This document shows, one piece after another, positions 33,582 to 41,956 of a stretch of 64,000 bases of DNA. The DNA is taken from assembly GCA_963816975.1 (NCBI GenBank), contig CAWFMD010000006.1, forward strand, positions 1,426,001-1,490,000, in the 5' to 3' direction. The notes below the pieces were generated by a model, which saw only the letters and a program-made list of their open reading frames with translations, had not been told where the DNA came from and did no database searches. Numbering within the stretch: position 1 is the first letter of the stretch; the number at the start of each line of letters is the position of its first letter. Position numbers and translations under genes: made by a program. This stretch comes from DASRIA01 sp963816975. Its GTDB lineage: Bacteria; Actinomycetota; Thermoleophilia; Solirubrobacterales; JBBDJG01.

Positions 33582-34163
33582 CTAGGAGGTGAGCGGCGGC
33601 GCCCGGCCGGCAAGCTTGCCGGCGAGTACGTTGAGACGCGAGACGAAGAACGGCTGCTGGGCGGAGGCTGTGCGCACGGGAGCATGGCGCGGTCGGTGTG
33701 CGAGATGCCGGCGGGCCAGGGCCGCCACCGCGGACCGTGCCCCGCGCAGCAGCAGGGCGATCACGGCCGCGATCACGGTCGCTATCACCAGGCCCCCGGG
33801 GCCGACGTGGTTGGCGAGGTGTGCGACGCCGCTGGGGTGCCCCGGGCTGACCCAGCTCTCCACCCACTCCTGAAGCGAGAAGACGGCGATCAGAGCAGCG
33901 CTCAGCACGGGCCACAGCACGCGGAAGGAAGGAGGATGCTCCTCTTCCTCGATCCCGCGCATGGCGCACAGCAGCGTACGGGCAAAGCTGCCGCAGGCCA
34001 GCAGCAGCAGGACGGTGACCAGCCCGGCGGCCAGCGGAATGTAGGAGTGGGTGTGACCTCCCACCCCGGAGGCGCTATCGATCAGCCAGTAGCTCAACTC
34101 GTGCAGTGACAGCGCTCCCACGGCCAGGAGCGCGACTGCGCGAAGACCCCACTTCCCCTGCAT
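33582..34163 (-). CDS. Multi-pass membrane protein, unknown
   Basis: 193 aa with about four transmembrane segments (VALLAVGALSLHELSYWLI, IPLAAGLVTVLLLLACGS, VLSAALIAVFSLQEWVES, GLVIATVIAAVIALLL). His residues lie at or near predicted membrane ends (SLHELSYW, GGHTHSYIP, PGHPSGVAHLANH), which would suit metal passage, but no family was recognised. It is first in copper locus B, under a leaderless-type promoter, and ends with a basic tail. A copper transport role is inferred from context only. Confidence 0.65.
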   Translation of the reverse strand: MQGKWGLRAVALLAVGALSLHELSYWLIDSASGVGGHTHSYIPLAAGLVTVLLLLACGSFARTLLCAMRGIEEEEHPPSFRVLWPVLSAALIAVFSLQEWVESWVSPGHPSGVAHLANHVGPGGLVIATVIAAVIALLLRGARSAVAALARRHLAHRPRHAPVRTASAQQPFFVSRLNVLAGKLAGRAPPLTS

Positions 34164-34171
34164 TGGAGGCG

Positions 34172-34177
34172 AGTGTA
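34172..34177 (-). promoter_or_regulatory. Leaderless-type -10 element of copper locus B
   Basis: The minus strand reads TACACT, 8 nt, then ATG 34163. It probably drives the five-gene locus down to 31150. Confidence 0.45.
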
Positions 34178-34236
34178 ACGCGCTTCGGGTCGGGAGTGTC
34201 AGGTTGCCCGTGATCCGGGCCGGGTGGCTCGCCCGG

Positions 34237-34242
34237 TACCGT
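34237..34242 (+). promoter_or_regulatory. Leaderless-type -10 element of the AarF gene
   Basis: TACCGT, 6 nt, then ATG 34249. This spacing selects 34249 over the GTG-type start further upstream at 34204. Confidence 0.45.
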
Positions 34243-34248
34243 CAGTGG

Positions 34249-35649
34249 ATGGCCCGCAGCGACCGTAACTCGATACCCAGCGGCCGGCTGCGGCGCACCG
34301 CGCGCCTGGGCGGTCTCGCCGGCGGCCAGGCCGCCCGCTCGTACGCGGGCCGCGCGGCCGACCTGGCCCGCTCCGAGGAGCGCCGCCGCGCCGCCGCCGA
34401 CCGGCGCCAGCTACAGGCGGCCGAGCGCGTGCTGGACGTGCTGGGCCAGATGAAGGGCGCCGCGATGAAGCTGGGGCAGGTCGCGTCGTTCGTCGATACC
34501 GGAGCGTTGCCCAAGGAGGCCCACGAGCGGCTCGAGGCGAAGCTCGCCAAGCTGCGCGACTCGGCGCCGCGCGTGTCGTTCGAGCAGATGCGCAAGGTGA
34601 TCGAATCCGATCTGGGGCAGCCGCTCGAGGACGTGTTCGAGGAGTTCGAGCAGGAGGCGTTCGCCGCCGCGTCGATCGGTCAGGTCTACCGCGCGCGGCT
34701 GCGCGACGGCCGCCGGGTCGCCGTCAAGGTGCAATACCCGGGGATCGTCAGCGCGGTGCGCGCGGACATCCAGAACCTCGGCATGCTGCTGCGAGTCGCG
34801 CGGGTGCTCGCCCCCGGAATGGACCCGAAGGCGATGGCGCAGGAGATCAGGGAGCGACTCACCGAGGAGCTCGACTACGAGGTCGAGGCCCAGACGCACC
34901 GCGCGTTCGCGCGGACCTGGCGCGGGCATCCGTTCGTCGTGATCCCGGACGTCGTCACGGAGCTGTCCGGGGAGCGCGTGCTGGTCACGGAGTTCATGGA
35001 CGGCATCGGGTTCGACGAGGTGAAGCAGCTGCCCGCGGCGCAGCGCGACCGCTTCGGTGAGGTCGTGTTCCGGTTCTTCGTCGGCTCCCTGTACCGGACG
35101 CGCCGTTTCTCGGCTGATCCGCACCCCGGCAACTTCCTGCTGCTGGAGGACGGGCGGGTGGCATTCATCGACTTCGGGATGTCGAAGCGGGTGTCGCGCG
35201 AGCAGGTGGAATCGGAGCTCGAGGTGATGCGCGCCGGCATCGGCGGGGATCCGGAGCGCCTGCGGAGGGCGCTCGTGAGCATGGGGTTCTTCCCCGCCGA
35301 TGACGAGATCGTCACGGCCGCACGCGTGCAGGAGCACTTCGAGGCGGCGGCCGGGTGGTATGCGATCGACCGTGAGTTCACGATCGACCGCGATTACGTG
35401 CGGCAGGTGATGATCGACGTGGGCGGCCCCCAATCGCGCTTCTGGGAGGTGATGCGCCGCCAGACGGTCCCACCCGACACGCTGTTCGCGCGCCGCATGG
35501 AGGGCCTCACGCTGGCAGTGCTGGGTCAGCTGCGCGCGACCGCGAACTGGCACCGGATCGCACGCGAGTGGCTGTTCGGCGACGGGCCCGCCACCCCGCT
35601 GGGCGAAGCGGAAGCCGGGTTCTTCGCCGCCCCGGCGGCGGTCAGGTAG
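34249..35649 (+). CDS. AarF/UbiB (ABC1) family atypical kinase
   Basis: 466 aa. The family's Ala-rich KxGQ motif is present (GAAMKLGQVASF), as are the A-rich nucleotide loop (AAASIGQVYRARL), VAVKVQYPG with the invariant Lys, ADPHPGNFLL (catalytic loop) and IDFGMSKR (DFG). UbiB/COQ8 proteins support quinone biosynthesis through ATP-dependent lipid handling; actinobacteria make menaquinone, so the exact role here is unknown. No ubi/men genes are nearby. The stop overlaps the convergent hypF stop by 8 bp. Confidence 0.9.
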   Translation: MARSDRNSIPSGRLRRTARLGGLAGGQAARSYAGRAADLARSEERRRAAADRRQLQAAERVLDVLGQMKGAAMKLGQVASFVDTGALPKEAHERLEAKLAKLRDSAPRVSFEQMRKVIESDLGQPLEDVFEEFEQEAFAAASIGQVYRARLRDGRRVAVKVQYPGIVSAVRADIQNLGMLLRVARVLAPGMDPKAMAQEIRERLTEELDYEVEAQTHRAFARTWRGHPFVVIPDVVTELSGERVLVTEFMDGIGFDEVKQLPAAQRDRFGEVVFRFFVGSLYRTRRFSADPHPGNFLLLEDGRVAFIDFGMSKRVSREQVESELEVMRAGIGGDPERLRRALVSMGFFPADDEIVTAARVQEHFEAAAGWYAIDREFTIDRDYVRQVMIDVGGPQSRFWEVMRRQTVPPDTLFARRMEGLTLAVLGQLRATANWHRIAREWLFGDGPATPLGEAEAGFFAAPAAVR

Positions 35650-37945
35650 CAGTCGCCGCCGCCACCGCGGCCTGGCCGTAGGAGATGCCGCCGTCGTTGG
35701 GCGGCAGCCGCAGCGGCACGAGCACCCGCAGACCCTGCGCCGCGAGCGCCACGGAGGTGCGCTCCAGCAGGAGGGTGTTCTGGAACACCCCGCCGGAGAG
35801 GACCACGGTGGTGCTCTCGTGCTCTTCGGCGACCTGCGCGCAGGCCACCGCGGTGGCCTGGGCGAGCGCGTTGTGGAAGCGTGCGGCGACGATGTCCGCG
35901 GGGACGCCCGTGGCCACGTCGTTCGCAACCGCGCGGACCGTCTCGCGGGCGTCGAGCACGCGGGATCGGAACGGGAGCGGGTAGGCGACGCGCTCCTCAC
36001 GCGCGGCAAGTGCCTCCAACTCCACCGCCGCCTGGCCCTCGTAGTTGACGCGCGTGCGCACGCCGCAGAGCGCCGCCACGGCGTCGAACAGGCGGCCCGC
36101 GCTCGAGGTCAACGGGGAGGCAAGGCCGCCGCGCGCGAGCTCCGCAACGGTCTCCCAGCGCTGCGGCTCGACAGACGCCGCCAACGCGGGGGGGACGGGC
36201 GGGGACCCGCCGAGCGCCTCCGCCAGCCACGCACATGCCATGCGCCACGGCGCGCGGATGGCCTGCTCGCCGCCGGGCATGCGCACCGGGTGCAGGTGTC
36301 CCACGCGCTCGCACGTGCGCAAATCGCCGTACAGGAGCTCGCCGCCCCACACGGTGCCGTCGGGCCCGTAGCCCGTGCCGTCGAAGATCGCGCCGACCGC
36401 CGGCTCCGTGATCCCGTGCTCGGCCAGGCACGCGGCCAGGTGCGCGTGATGGTGCTGCACGCCGACGTGCTCGCCGGCTTCGCGATCGAGTGCGTACGCA
36501 GTCGACAGGTAGCCCGGGTGCATGTCGTGCGCGATCACGGTCGGGTCCACCGCGAACAGCCGCTCGAAGTGGGCGATGCCCTCCTGAAACGAGGTGAGCG
36601 TCTCGAAGTTCGCGAGGTCGCCGACGTGGTGGCCGACCCACGCGCGCCCGCCCTTCGCAACGCAGAACGTGTTCTTGAGCTCCGCCCCGCACGCGAGCAC
36701 GTGCCGCGGCGACTCGACCGGCAGCGCGAGGCTGTCCGGGACGTATCCGCGCGAGCGGCGCAGCAGCAGGGTGCGGCGGCTGCCCGCGACGGTGGCCGCG
36801 CGCAGGACCGAGTCGTCGGTGCGCGTCTCGATCGGGCGGTCGTGGAGCAGGAAGCGGTCGGCGATCGCGGGCAGCCGGGCCCGTGCGTCGTCGTCCCGGT
36901 AGGCGATCGGCTCGTCGGACACGTTCCCACTCGTCATCACCAGGGGCGTGCCGCTGTCGGCCAGCAGCAGGTGATGGAGGGGCGAGTAGGGCAGCATCAC
37001 GCCCAGCTCCCCCGTGAGCGGGGCGACGGAGCTCGCCACGGCCGCCCCCGGACGCCGCCGGGCGATCACGATCGGCCGCACGCGGCCGGTCAGGAGCGCC
37101 AGCTGATCGTCGTCCAGGTCGACCAGCGACCGGGCGGCCTCGATGTCGGGGGCCATCAGCGCGAACGGCTTGTCCTCGCGGTGCTTGCGGGCCCGCAGGG
37201 TGGCCACGGCGCGCTCGCTGTCGGCGCGGCAGGCGAGGTGGAACCCGCCGACGCCCTTGACGGCGACGATCAATCCGTCCAGCAGTGCCCGCGCGGCGGC
37301 CTCGACCGCGTCGCGCGCGCCTCCGCCGCTCCCGACCGGTCGTCCGACGCGGTCCACCAGCCGGGCCGCGGGACCGCAGTCCGGGCAGGCATTGGGCTGC
37401 GCGTGGAAGCGGCGGTTGCGGGGATCGTCGTACTCGCGCCGGCACTGGGCGCACATCTCGAACCCGGCCATGGTGGTGAGCGGGCGGTCGTACGGGACGC
37501 CCCGCACGATCGTGAAGCGCGGCCCGCAGTTCGTGCAGTTGACGAACGGGTAGCGAAAGCGCCGGTCAGCGGGGTCGTTCAACTCCGCGAGGCAGTCGGC
37601 GCAGGTCGCGGTGTCCGGGGAGACCAGCGCCCCGGGCTCACCTGCACGTCGGCTCGTGATGATCTCGAACCCGGGCTCCGCGCGTGCGGGGACCGGTCCG
37701 ACCTCGACTCGCTCCACCAGCGCCAGCGGAGGCGCCTCGCGCGGCAGCCGCGCGGTGAACAGGTCAAGCGCGTGACGGTCTCCCTCGACCTCGATCAGCA
37801 CGCCCTGCTCGTCGTTCAGCACGAAGCCGTGCAGTCCCAGCTCGTTCGCAAGTGTGAACACGTAGGGGCGGAAGCCCACACCCTGCACGAGGCCCTGGAC
37901 CCGCACGCGCAGGCGGCGCCGGCTGGCCGCGGGCGCGACGCTCAC
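35642..37945 (-). CDS. hypF: Carbamoyltransferase HypF
   Basis: 767 aa, full length. N-terminal acylphosphatase domain (RVQGLVQGVGFRPYVF), two zinc-finger motifs (CADC...CTNC; CAQC...CPDC), YrdC-like domain (about 210-390), and Kae1-like C-terminal domain with VQHHHAHLAACLAEHG. With HypE it makes the cyanide ligands of the NiFe centre from carbamoyl phosphate. GTG start 37945 overlaps the stop of the SIS gene (GTGA). It is the last gene of the hydrogenase operon. Confidence 0.96.
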   Translation of the reverse strand: MSVAPAASRRRLRVRVQGLVQGVGFRPYVFTLANELGLHGFVLNDEQGVLIEVEGDRHALDLFTARLPREAPPLALVERVEVGPVPARAEPGFEIITSRRAGEPGALVSPDTATCADCLAELNDPADRRFRYPFVNCTNCGPRFTIVRGVPYDRPLTTMAGFEMCAQCRREYDDPRNRRFHAQPNACPDCGPAARLVDRVGRPVGSGGGARDAVEAAARALLDGLIVAVKGVGGFHLACRADSERAVATLRARKHREDKPFALMAPDIEAARSLVDLDDDQLALLTGRVRPIVIARRRPGAAVASSVAPLTGELGVMLPYSPLHHLLLADSGTPLVMTSGNVSDEPIAYRDDDARARLPAIADRFLLHDRPIETRTDDSVLRAATVAGSRRTLLLRRSRGYVPDSLALPVESPRHVLACGAELKNTFCVAKGGRAWVGHHVGDLANFETLTSFQEGIAHFERLFAVDPTVIAHDMHPGYLSTAYALDREAGEHVGVQHHHAHLAACLAEHGITEPAVGAIFDGTGYGPDGTVWGGELLYGDLRTCERVGHLHPVRMPGGEQAIRAPWRMACAWLAEALGGSPPVPPALAASVEPQRWETVAELARGGLASPLTSSAGRLFDAVAALCGVRTRVNYEGQAAVELEALAAREERVAYPLPFRSRVLDARETVRAVANDVATGVPADIVAARFHNALAQATAVACAQVAEEHESTTVVLSGGVFQNTLLLERTSVALAAQGLRVLVPLRLPPNDGGISYGQAAVAAATAT

Positions 37946-39153
37946 GTGGCGGCCTCCACCAGCTCGCGCAGCACGTGATACGCGCTGGCCTGCGCCTCCT
38001 GGATGCGCGGGATGTGCTGGGAGCGGGTCACGACGACGTGGTCGGCGATCCCCTCGGCTGCGATCCGCCCGCCGTCATAGCCGACCAGCGCGATCGTGAG
38101 CATGGCCCGGCCCCGCGCCTCGGCCAGTGCCTCGATCACGTTGCGCGAGTCGCCGCTGGTGGAGAGCGCGATCAGCGCGTCGCCAGAGCGGCCGTAGGCG
38201 ATCACCTGGCGCTGGAAGATCGCGTCGACGCCGATGTCGTTGGCGATGGCGGTGAGGATCGCCGCGTCCTCGGTGAGGTCGATGGCGGGGCGCGCCGTCC
38301 AGCCCTGGGGCGGCGAGCGGAAGTCCGCCACGACGTCCATCGCGTCGGTTGCGGAGCCGCCGTTGCCGAGCGCGAGCAGCCGCCCGCCGGCGTCGAAGGC
38401 GCGGCGCAGCGCCGCGGCCGCCGCGTACAGCTGCTCGCCGGCCTCCGAAAGGGTCTGGCGGCGCAGGTCCGCGACCTCCTGCGCCTTCATCGACACAGAT
38501 GCGCGCACGTCGCGCATCACCGCATCCAGGTCGGACTCGCTCTGCGCCAGGAACGGATACAGGAAGCTCGACGCGCCGGCGTCATGGACGGCCTCCGCGG
38601 TGCGCCCCGCAAGCAGCCCGCGGTGGTCGAAGAACACGTGGACCAGCTCCCAGAGCACGTGGTAGAGGGTTTCCACCAGCTCCTGCCGCACGAACGGGTC
38701 GCCGCCCGGCGGCTCCAGCTCCCATTCGGCCCCGGCGGGCGAGAACGCGATCGTCAGGCACCCGCGTCCCCGCGCGATCTCCAGCGCCTGCGCGGTCTGC
38801 GGCTCGTGCGCGCCGAAGGCGATCGCGATGTCGCCGGGCTCCGCGATCAGCTCCATCTGGGCAGGCAGCGGACCGCCCTCGCGCGAGAGCCCGATCGCCG
38901 GCAGCGCGCGCTTGCCGACGATCACCGGATGCACGAACTCGACAGCCACGTGGCGCACGTCCGAGCGGTCGGCGGGGGAGTCTCCGAACGCGATCAACCG
39001 GCCGCCGCGCGCGAAGCGCTCGGCCATCAGGTGGCAGAGGCGGGCGATGCGCCCGGCGTGCTCCTCGAAAAACCGCGCATTCGCGCGCGTGCGCCGCGCG
39101 ACCAGCTCCTCGATGAGCGGAGTGAGTGGCTGCGGCGCGGTCGCCTGCGTCAC
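37942..39153 (-). CDS. Double SIS-domain protein in the hydrogenase operon
   Basis: 403 aa from GTG 39153, which overlaps the hypB stop (GTGA); the frame is open to 39192. Two sugar-isomerase (SIS) domains. The C-terminal one is GmhA/DiaA-like with an intact phosphosugar-binding site (LALGNGGSATDAMDVVADF, SGDALIALSTSGDSRNV). The N-terminal one is degenerate (LIAFGDSPADRSDVRHVAVEF). The role in hydrogenase maturation is unknown; placement between hypB and hypF with overlapping codons argues for a linked function. Confidence 0.83.
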   Translation of the reverse strand: MTQATAPQPLTPLIEELVARRTRANARFFEEHAGRIARLCHLMAERFARGGRLIAFGDSPADRSDVRHVAVEFVHPVIVGKRALPAIGLSREGGPLPAQMELIAEPGDIAIAFGAHEPQTAQALEIARGRGCLTIAFSPAGAEWELEPPGGDPFVRQELVETLYHVLWELVHVFFDHRGLLAGRTAEAVHDAGASSFLYPFLAQSESDLDAVMRDVRASVSMKAQEVADLRRQTLSEAGEQLYAAAAALRRAFDAGGRLLALGNGGSATDAMDVVADFRSPPQGWTARPAIDLTEDAAILTAIANDIGVDAIFQRQVIAYGRSGDALIALSTSGDSRNVIEALAEARGRAMLTIALVGYDGGRIAAEGIADHVVVTRSQHIPRIQEAQASAYHVLRELVEAAT

Positions 39154-39830
39154 GCGGGCGCCGCGGCCCGCTGGGCCGTGCGCGTCAGCCATTCACGCCA
39201 CTCCGGGACTCCCTCGCCCGTGCGGGCGCTGACAAGCAGCTTGTCGGCCCCCGGGTTCACCTTGTCGAGATTGTGCAAAAAGTGCGCGAGGTCGAAGTCG
39301 AGGTGGGGCAGCAGGTCCACCTTGTTGACCAGGATCAACTCGCACGTGCGGAACATGAGCGGGTACTTCAGCGGCTTGTCCTCGCCCTCGGTGACCGACG
39401 AGACCATCACCCGCACGTCCTCGCCCACCCGAAACTCCGCCGGGCACACGAGGTTGCCCACGTTCTCGATCACGAGCAGGTCGATCCGGTCGAGCGGCAG
39501 TGACGGAATCGCCGAGCGGACCATGTTGGCGTCCAGATGGCACTCGCCGCCGAAACCCGGGTCGGTGTTGATCTGCGTGACCGGAACGTGCAGGCTCGCG
39601 AGCCGGTCGGCGTCCATGCTGCCCTGCACGTCGCCCTCCAGCACCCCGACCCGCAGCCCGTCGAGGTCGCTCACGGTGCGCTCCAGCAGCGACGTCTTCC
39701 CGGCGCCTGGGGCGCTCATCAGGTTCACGACCGTGACGTTGTCCCGGTCGAAGTCGCTGCGATTCGCGCGCGCGATCGTGTTGTTCGCGTCGAGCGCGTC
39801 CTCGACGATCCGGATCTTGGTCTTGTGCAC
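39150..39830 (-). CDS. hypB: Hydrogenase nickel incorporation GTPase HypB
   Basis: 226 aa from GTG 39830, preceded by GAGGAGGC. P-loop SAPGAGKTSLLERT, metal-site GGECHLDANMV between switch regions, NKVDLLPHL (NKxD). It lacks the N-terminal His-rich or CxxCGC metal-binding tails of some homologues, so nickel storage is not expected. It delivers Ni to the large subunit with HypA. Hairpins separate it from the upstream micro-ORFs. Confidence 0.95.
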   Translation of the reverse strand: MHKTKIRIVEDALDANNTIARANRSDFDRDNVTVVNLMSAPGAGKTSLLERTVSDLDGLRVGVLEGDVQGSMDADRLASLHVPVTQINTDPGFGGECHLDANMVRSAIPSLPLDRIDLLVIENVGNLVCPAEFRVGEDVRVMVSSVTEGEDKPLKYPLMFRTCELILVNKVDLLPHLDFDLAHFLHNLDKVNPGADKLLVSARTGEGVPEWREWLTRTAQRAAAPA

Positions 39831-39853
39831 AAACGCCTCCTCGAAAGCATCCG

Positions 39854-39868
39854 GGCGGCGTCGCCGCC
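39854..39868. repeat. Hairpin just upstream of hypB
   Basis: GGCGGCG, one central base, CGCCGCC: a perfect 7-bp inverted repeat 24 bp before the hypB start. With the hairpin at 39883-39903 it forms a structured intercistronic spacer, possibly an RNA processing or stability element. Confidence 0.45.
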
Positions 39869-39882
39869 ACCCGGGGTCCTGT

Positions 39883-39903
39883 GAGCCCGTCTGAGGCGGG
39901 CTC
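39883..39903. repeat. Hairpin between micro-ORF and hypB
   Basis: GAGCCCG, 7-nt loop, CGGGCTC, directly after the stop of the 39-aa micro-ORF. It is the only sizeable spacer on the 3' side of the operon and may partially terminate or stabilise the upstream message. Confidence 0.5.
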
Positions 39904-39904
39904 T

Positions 39905-40024
39905 CTACATCTTCCTGACTTTGCCGTATCGCCTGATGTCCGGGATCGAAGCGATGAAAACGACCGCTCCCACCAGGACCAACAGGGCCAGCACACCGAG
40001 GAAGATCCACCCGAGGGCTTCCAT
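39905..40024 (-). CDS. 39-aa single-pass membrane micro-protein (DUF6893-like)
   Basis: Starts MEALGWIFLGVLALLVLVGA, a complete transmembrane helix, followed by a basic tail with IPDIRRYGKVRKM. The tail resembles that of the next micro-ORF (WPEIQRYLKIRGM), so the two are related. Its ATG overlaps the stop of that ORF by 1 bp (TGATG). Position between the maturation protease and hypB suggests a membrane-associated helper of the hydrogenase. DUF6893 is offered from memory of similar small actinobacterial proteins and needs a search. Confidence 0.7.
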   Translation of the reverse strand: MEALGWIFLGVLALLVLVGAVVFIASIPDIRRYGKVRKM

Positions 40025-40131
40025 CACATGCCTCTGATCTTCAGGTACCGCTGGATCTCCGGCCATTGTGTGGCCACGGCCGCTCCGGTGGCGGCAACGA
40101 GCGCCGCCGCTACGACTCCGCGCTTCCTCAT
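40024..40131 (-). CDS. 35-aa micro-protein with short hydrophobic helix
   Basis: Reads MRKRGVVAAALVAATGAAVA then TQWPEIQRYLKIRGM. A positively charged N-terminus, an Ala/Val-rich helix of ~15 residues and the same C-terminal signature, xPxIxRYxKxRxM, as the neighbouring 39-aa ORF. The ATG overlaps the protease stop (ATGA) and its TGA overlaps the next ATG, a strong sign of real translation in this operon. Function unknown. Confidence 0.65.
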   Translation of the reverse strand: MRKRGVVAAALVAATGAAVATQWPEIQRYLKIRGM

Positions 40132-40952
40132 GTCACCTGCTCCTTTCCCGAGTCCTCTGCAACGAGATCATCCAACAGCCGCTCCACCATCCGCGCCGCG
40201 TCGTCGATCACAGCGCGCACCGGCGCGCTCAGCTCCGCGACCACGTCGTCCTCGAGCGTAAGCACCGCTGCGGGCTCGCACCCCACCACGAGCACGCGAG
40301 GCAGCGGATCGCCCAGCTCGCGCGCGAGCGCCAGCACCGTGACCGGGTCCATTCCGTGTGCGTCCGGCACCGCGTCCTGCTCCTCCAGCTGCGGCTCGAT
40401 CAGGTACAGCGTCCCCGCCGCGCCGCCGCGCGGCAGCGCGTCGACGAACACCGCCACGTCGTAGCCGGCAAGTGCATAGGCGAGGTCCATGCCGCGGATC
40501 CCGAAGTCCGCGATGTCCACGCCGGCCGGCAGCTTGCTCCGCGCCAACCGGGCGACCACCTCGACGCCAAATCCGTCGTCGCCCATGAACACGTTGCCGA
40601 TGCCGGCCACGAGAATGCGCAGCCTGGCGGGCTCCTGCTCGGCGTCGTCGAGCGGCTCGACTTCCTCCGGGGCAAAGAAGAAACGGTGGCCCATCTGGCG
40701 ATCCTCGCCCAGATCCCGCCCGGGATCGTCCTCGACCGTGACCGCGAGCTGCACCGCCCCGTCCATGCTCTGCACGACCTCCTCCACGATTGCGGCCTTG
40801 CCGTCCAGGACCAGGTCGAAGGCATCGGCCCTGCGCTTTGGCCGCAGGCGCACCCGGCTGCGGCGGCGCACGTCGATGCCGTCGATCGTCACCGAGTGCT
40901 GGGCCGGGCGCTCCAGCTGCTCCCAGTAGCTGCGCGCGCCGTGCTCACCCAC
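40128..40952 (-). CDS. Hydrogenase maturation protease with extra N-terminal domain
   Basis: 274 aa. The C-terminal ~165 residues are a HyaD/HybD-type endopeptidase: ILVAGIGNVFMGDDGFGVE (first metal acid), ADFGIRGMDLAYAL (Asp) and DAHGMDPVTVL (His). It clips the large-subunit C-terminus after nickel insertion. The N-terminal ~105 residues (VTIDGIDVRRRSRVRLRPK, FDLVLDGKAAIVEEVVQ) are an additional beta domain not found in HybD. GTG start 40952 overlaps the upstream gene by 8 bp. Confidence 0.88.
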   Translation of the reverse strand: MGEHGARSYWEQLERPAQHSVTIDGIDVRRRSRVRLRPKRRADAFDLVLDGKAAIVEEVVQSMDGAVQLAVTVEDDPGRDLGEDRQMGHRFFFAPEEVEPLDDAEQEPARLRILVAGIGNVFMGDDGFGVEVVARLARSKLPAGVDIADFGIRGMDLAYALAGYDVAVFVDALPRGGAAGTLYLIEPQLEEQDAVPDAHGMDPVTVLALARELGDPLPRVLVVGCEPAAVLTLEDDVVAELSAPVRAVIDDAARMVERLLDDLVAEDSGKEQVT

Positions 40953-41953
40953 GACGGGTCAACCCGACCTCGCGTACGACTCCGTGCAGCCGCATCAGCT
41001 CCGACTCCGACAGCGATTCGGTGCGCTCCAGGATCGCGCGCGTCCGCGGGTCGGACGCGCGCATCTGCCGCTTCTCGTGCTCGGTCATGCTGAGGATGCT
41101 GAGCCGCAGCAGCTGATCGATCTCTGCCGCGTCGAACATGTCGCCGGGGCTCTCCGGGGCCACCTGCGGGTAGTCCGGCAGGATGATCGGCGACGAGAGC
41201 ACGGTATGACGATCGCCGTCCGCGCCGACCAGCACCGGCCAGGTACCGGCGTTACGGCAGTCGGCCGCCTCTGCGCGCAGCGGCTCCGGCGGGTCGGTCA
41301 GCGACACGAACCCGCCGCCCTCGGTTTCGAGGATCGTGTGGGCTGAGCAGAAGGTCTGGCGCAGCGCCTCCTGCCGGTCGTCGCCGGCGAAGGGGCTGGT
41401 GTTCACGATGCGCGCGCTCACGCGCCAAAGGCCGGGACGCAGGGGCTCGGCGGCGATGCCGATGGTGCCTCGCAGCGCCCTCCAGCTGCGCAGCAGCGCG
41501 CCGGCGGGCCGGCCCGCCGGGTCGCGCAGCTCCTCCCGCGTCTCGCCGGCCGGGACATCGACCGCGATGTCGTGGCCCGACTCCAGGCCTGCGAGCGAGA
41601 AACCGGTGAGGGTCACTTCCCGCTCGGTCGCCTCGTCCCAGGAGACGTGGTGCTCGTCACCGACGGTCAGCTCCTCGACCCGCTCCAGGCCGTGCTCGCC
41701 GGCGCGTGCGACCTCGCGCGCGACGACGTGCAGGAATCGCACGCGGACATCCAGGGCTGCTGTCGCCGGTTCCCTCGAGCAGGCACTCGGTCTGCATCAC
41801 GGACGCGTCGTCGGGATGGTGCTCGGAATGGGTCTCGGGGTAAACGCCGCCGAACGTCCAGCGGCGCTGGTTCTTGGTGGCCGACTTCGAGTACGGCCAC
41901 AGGACGTATCCCTCGTACAGCACGGCGTCTGCGATCTTGGAGATCTCGTCCAT
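40945..41953 (-). CDS. Conserved hydrogenase-operon protein, frameshifted
   Basis: Reconstructed ~335 aa from ATG 41953. The N-terminal part (MDEISKIADAVLYEGYVLWP, VMQTECLLEG) and the C-terminal part (ALDVRVRFLHVVAREVA ... VREVGLTRRG) are in different frames. One extra base near 41755-41770 accounts for it. The C-terminal half has beta-rich repeats and FCSAHTILETEGGGFVSLTDP. No named domain was recognised. Position between the DUF6084-like and protease genes suggests a dedicated assembly factor. Confidence 0.72.
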
Positions 41954-41956
41954 TCC

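Noticed and set aside
32500..34163. Copper locus B as part of a mobile island
   Set aside because: No integrase, repeat, tRNA or composition change was found at its borders; gene spacing and GC match the surroundings.
35819..37978. 719-codon + strand frame opposite hypF
   Set aside because: hypF in the other strand has complete family motifs; the + frame is low-complexity Arg/Gly/Ala/His.
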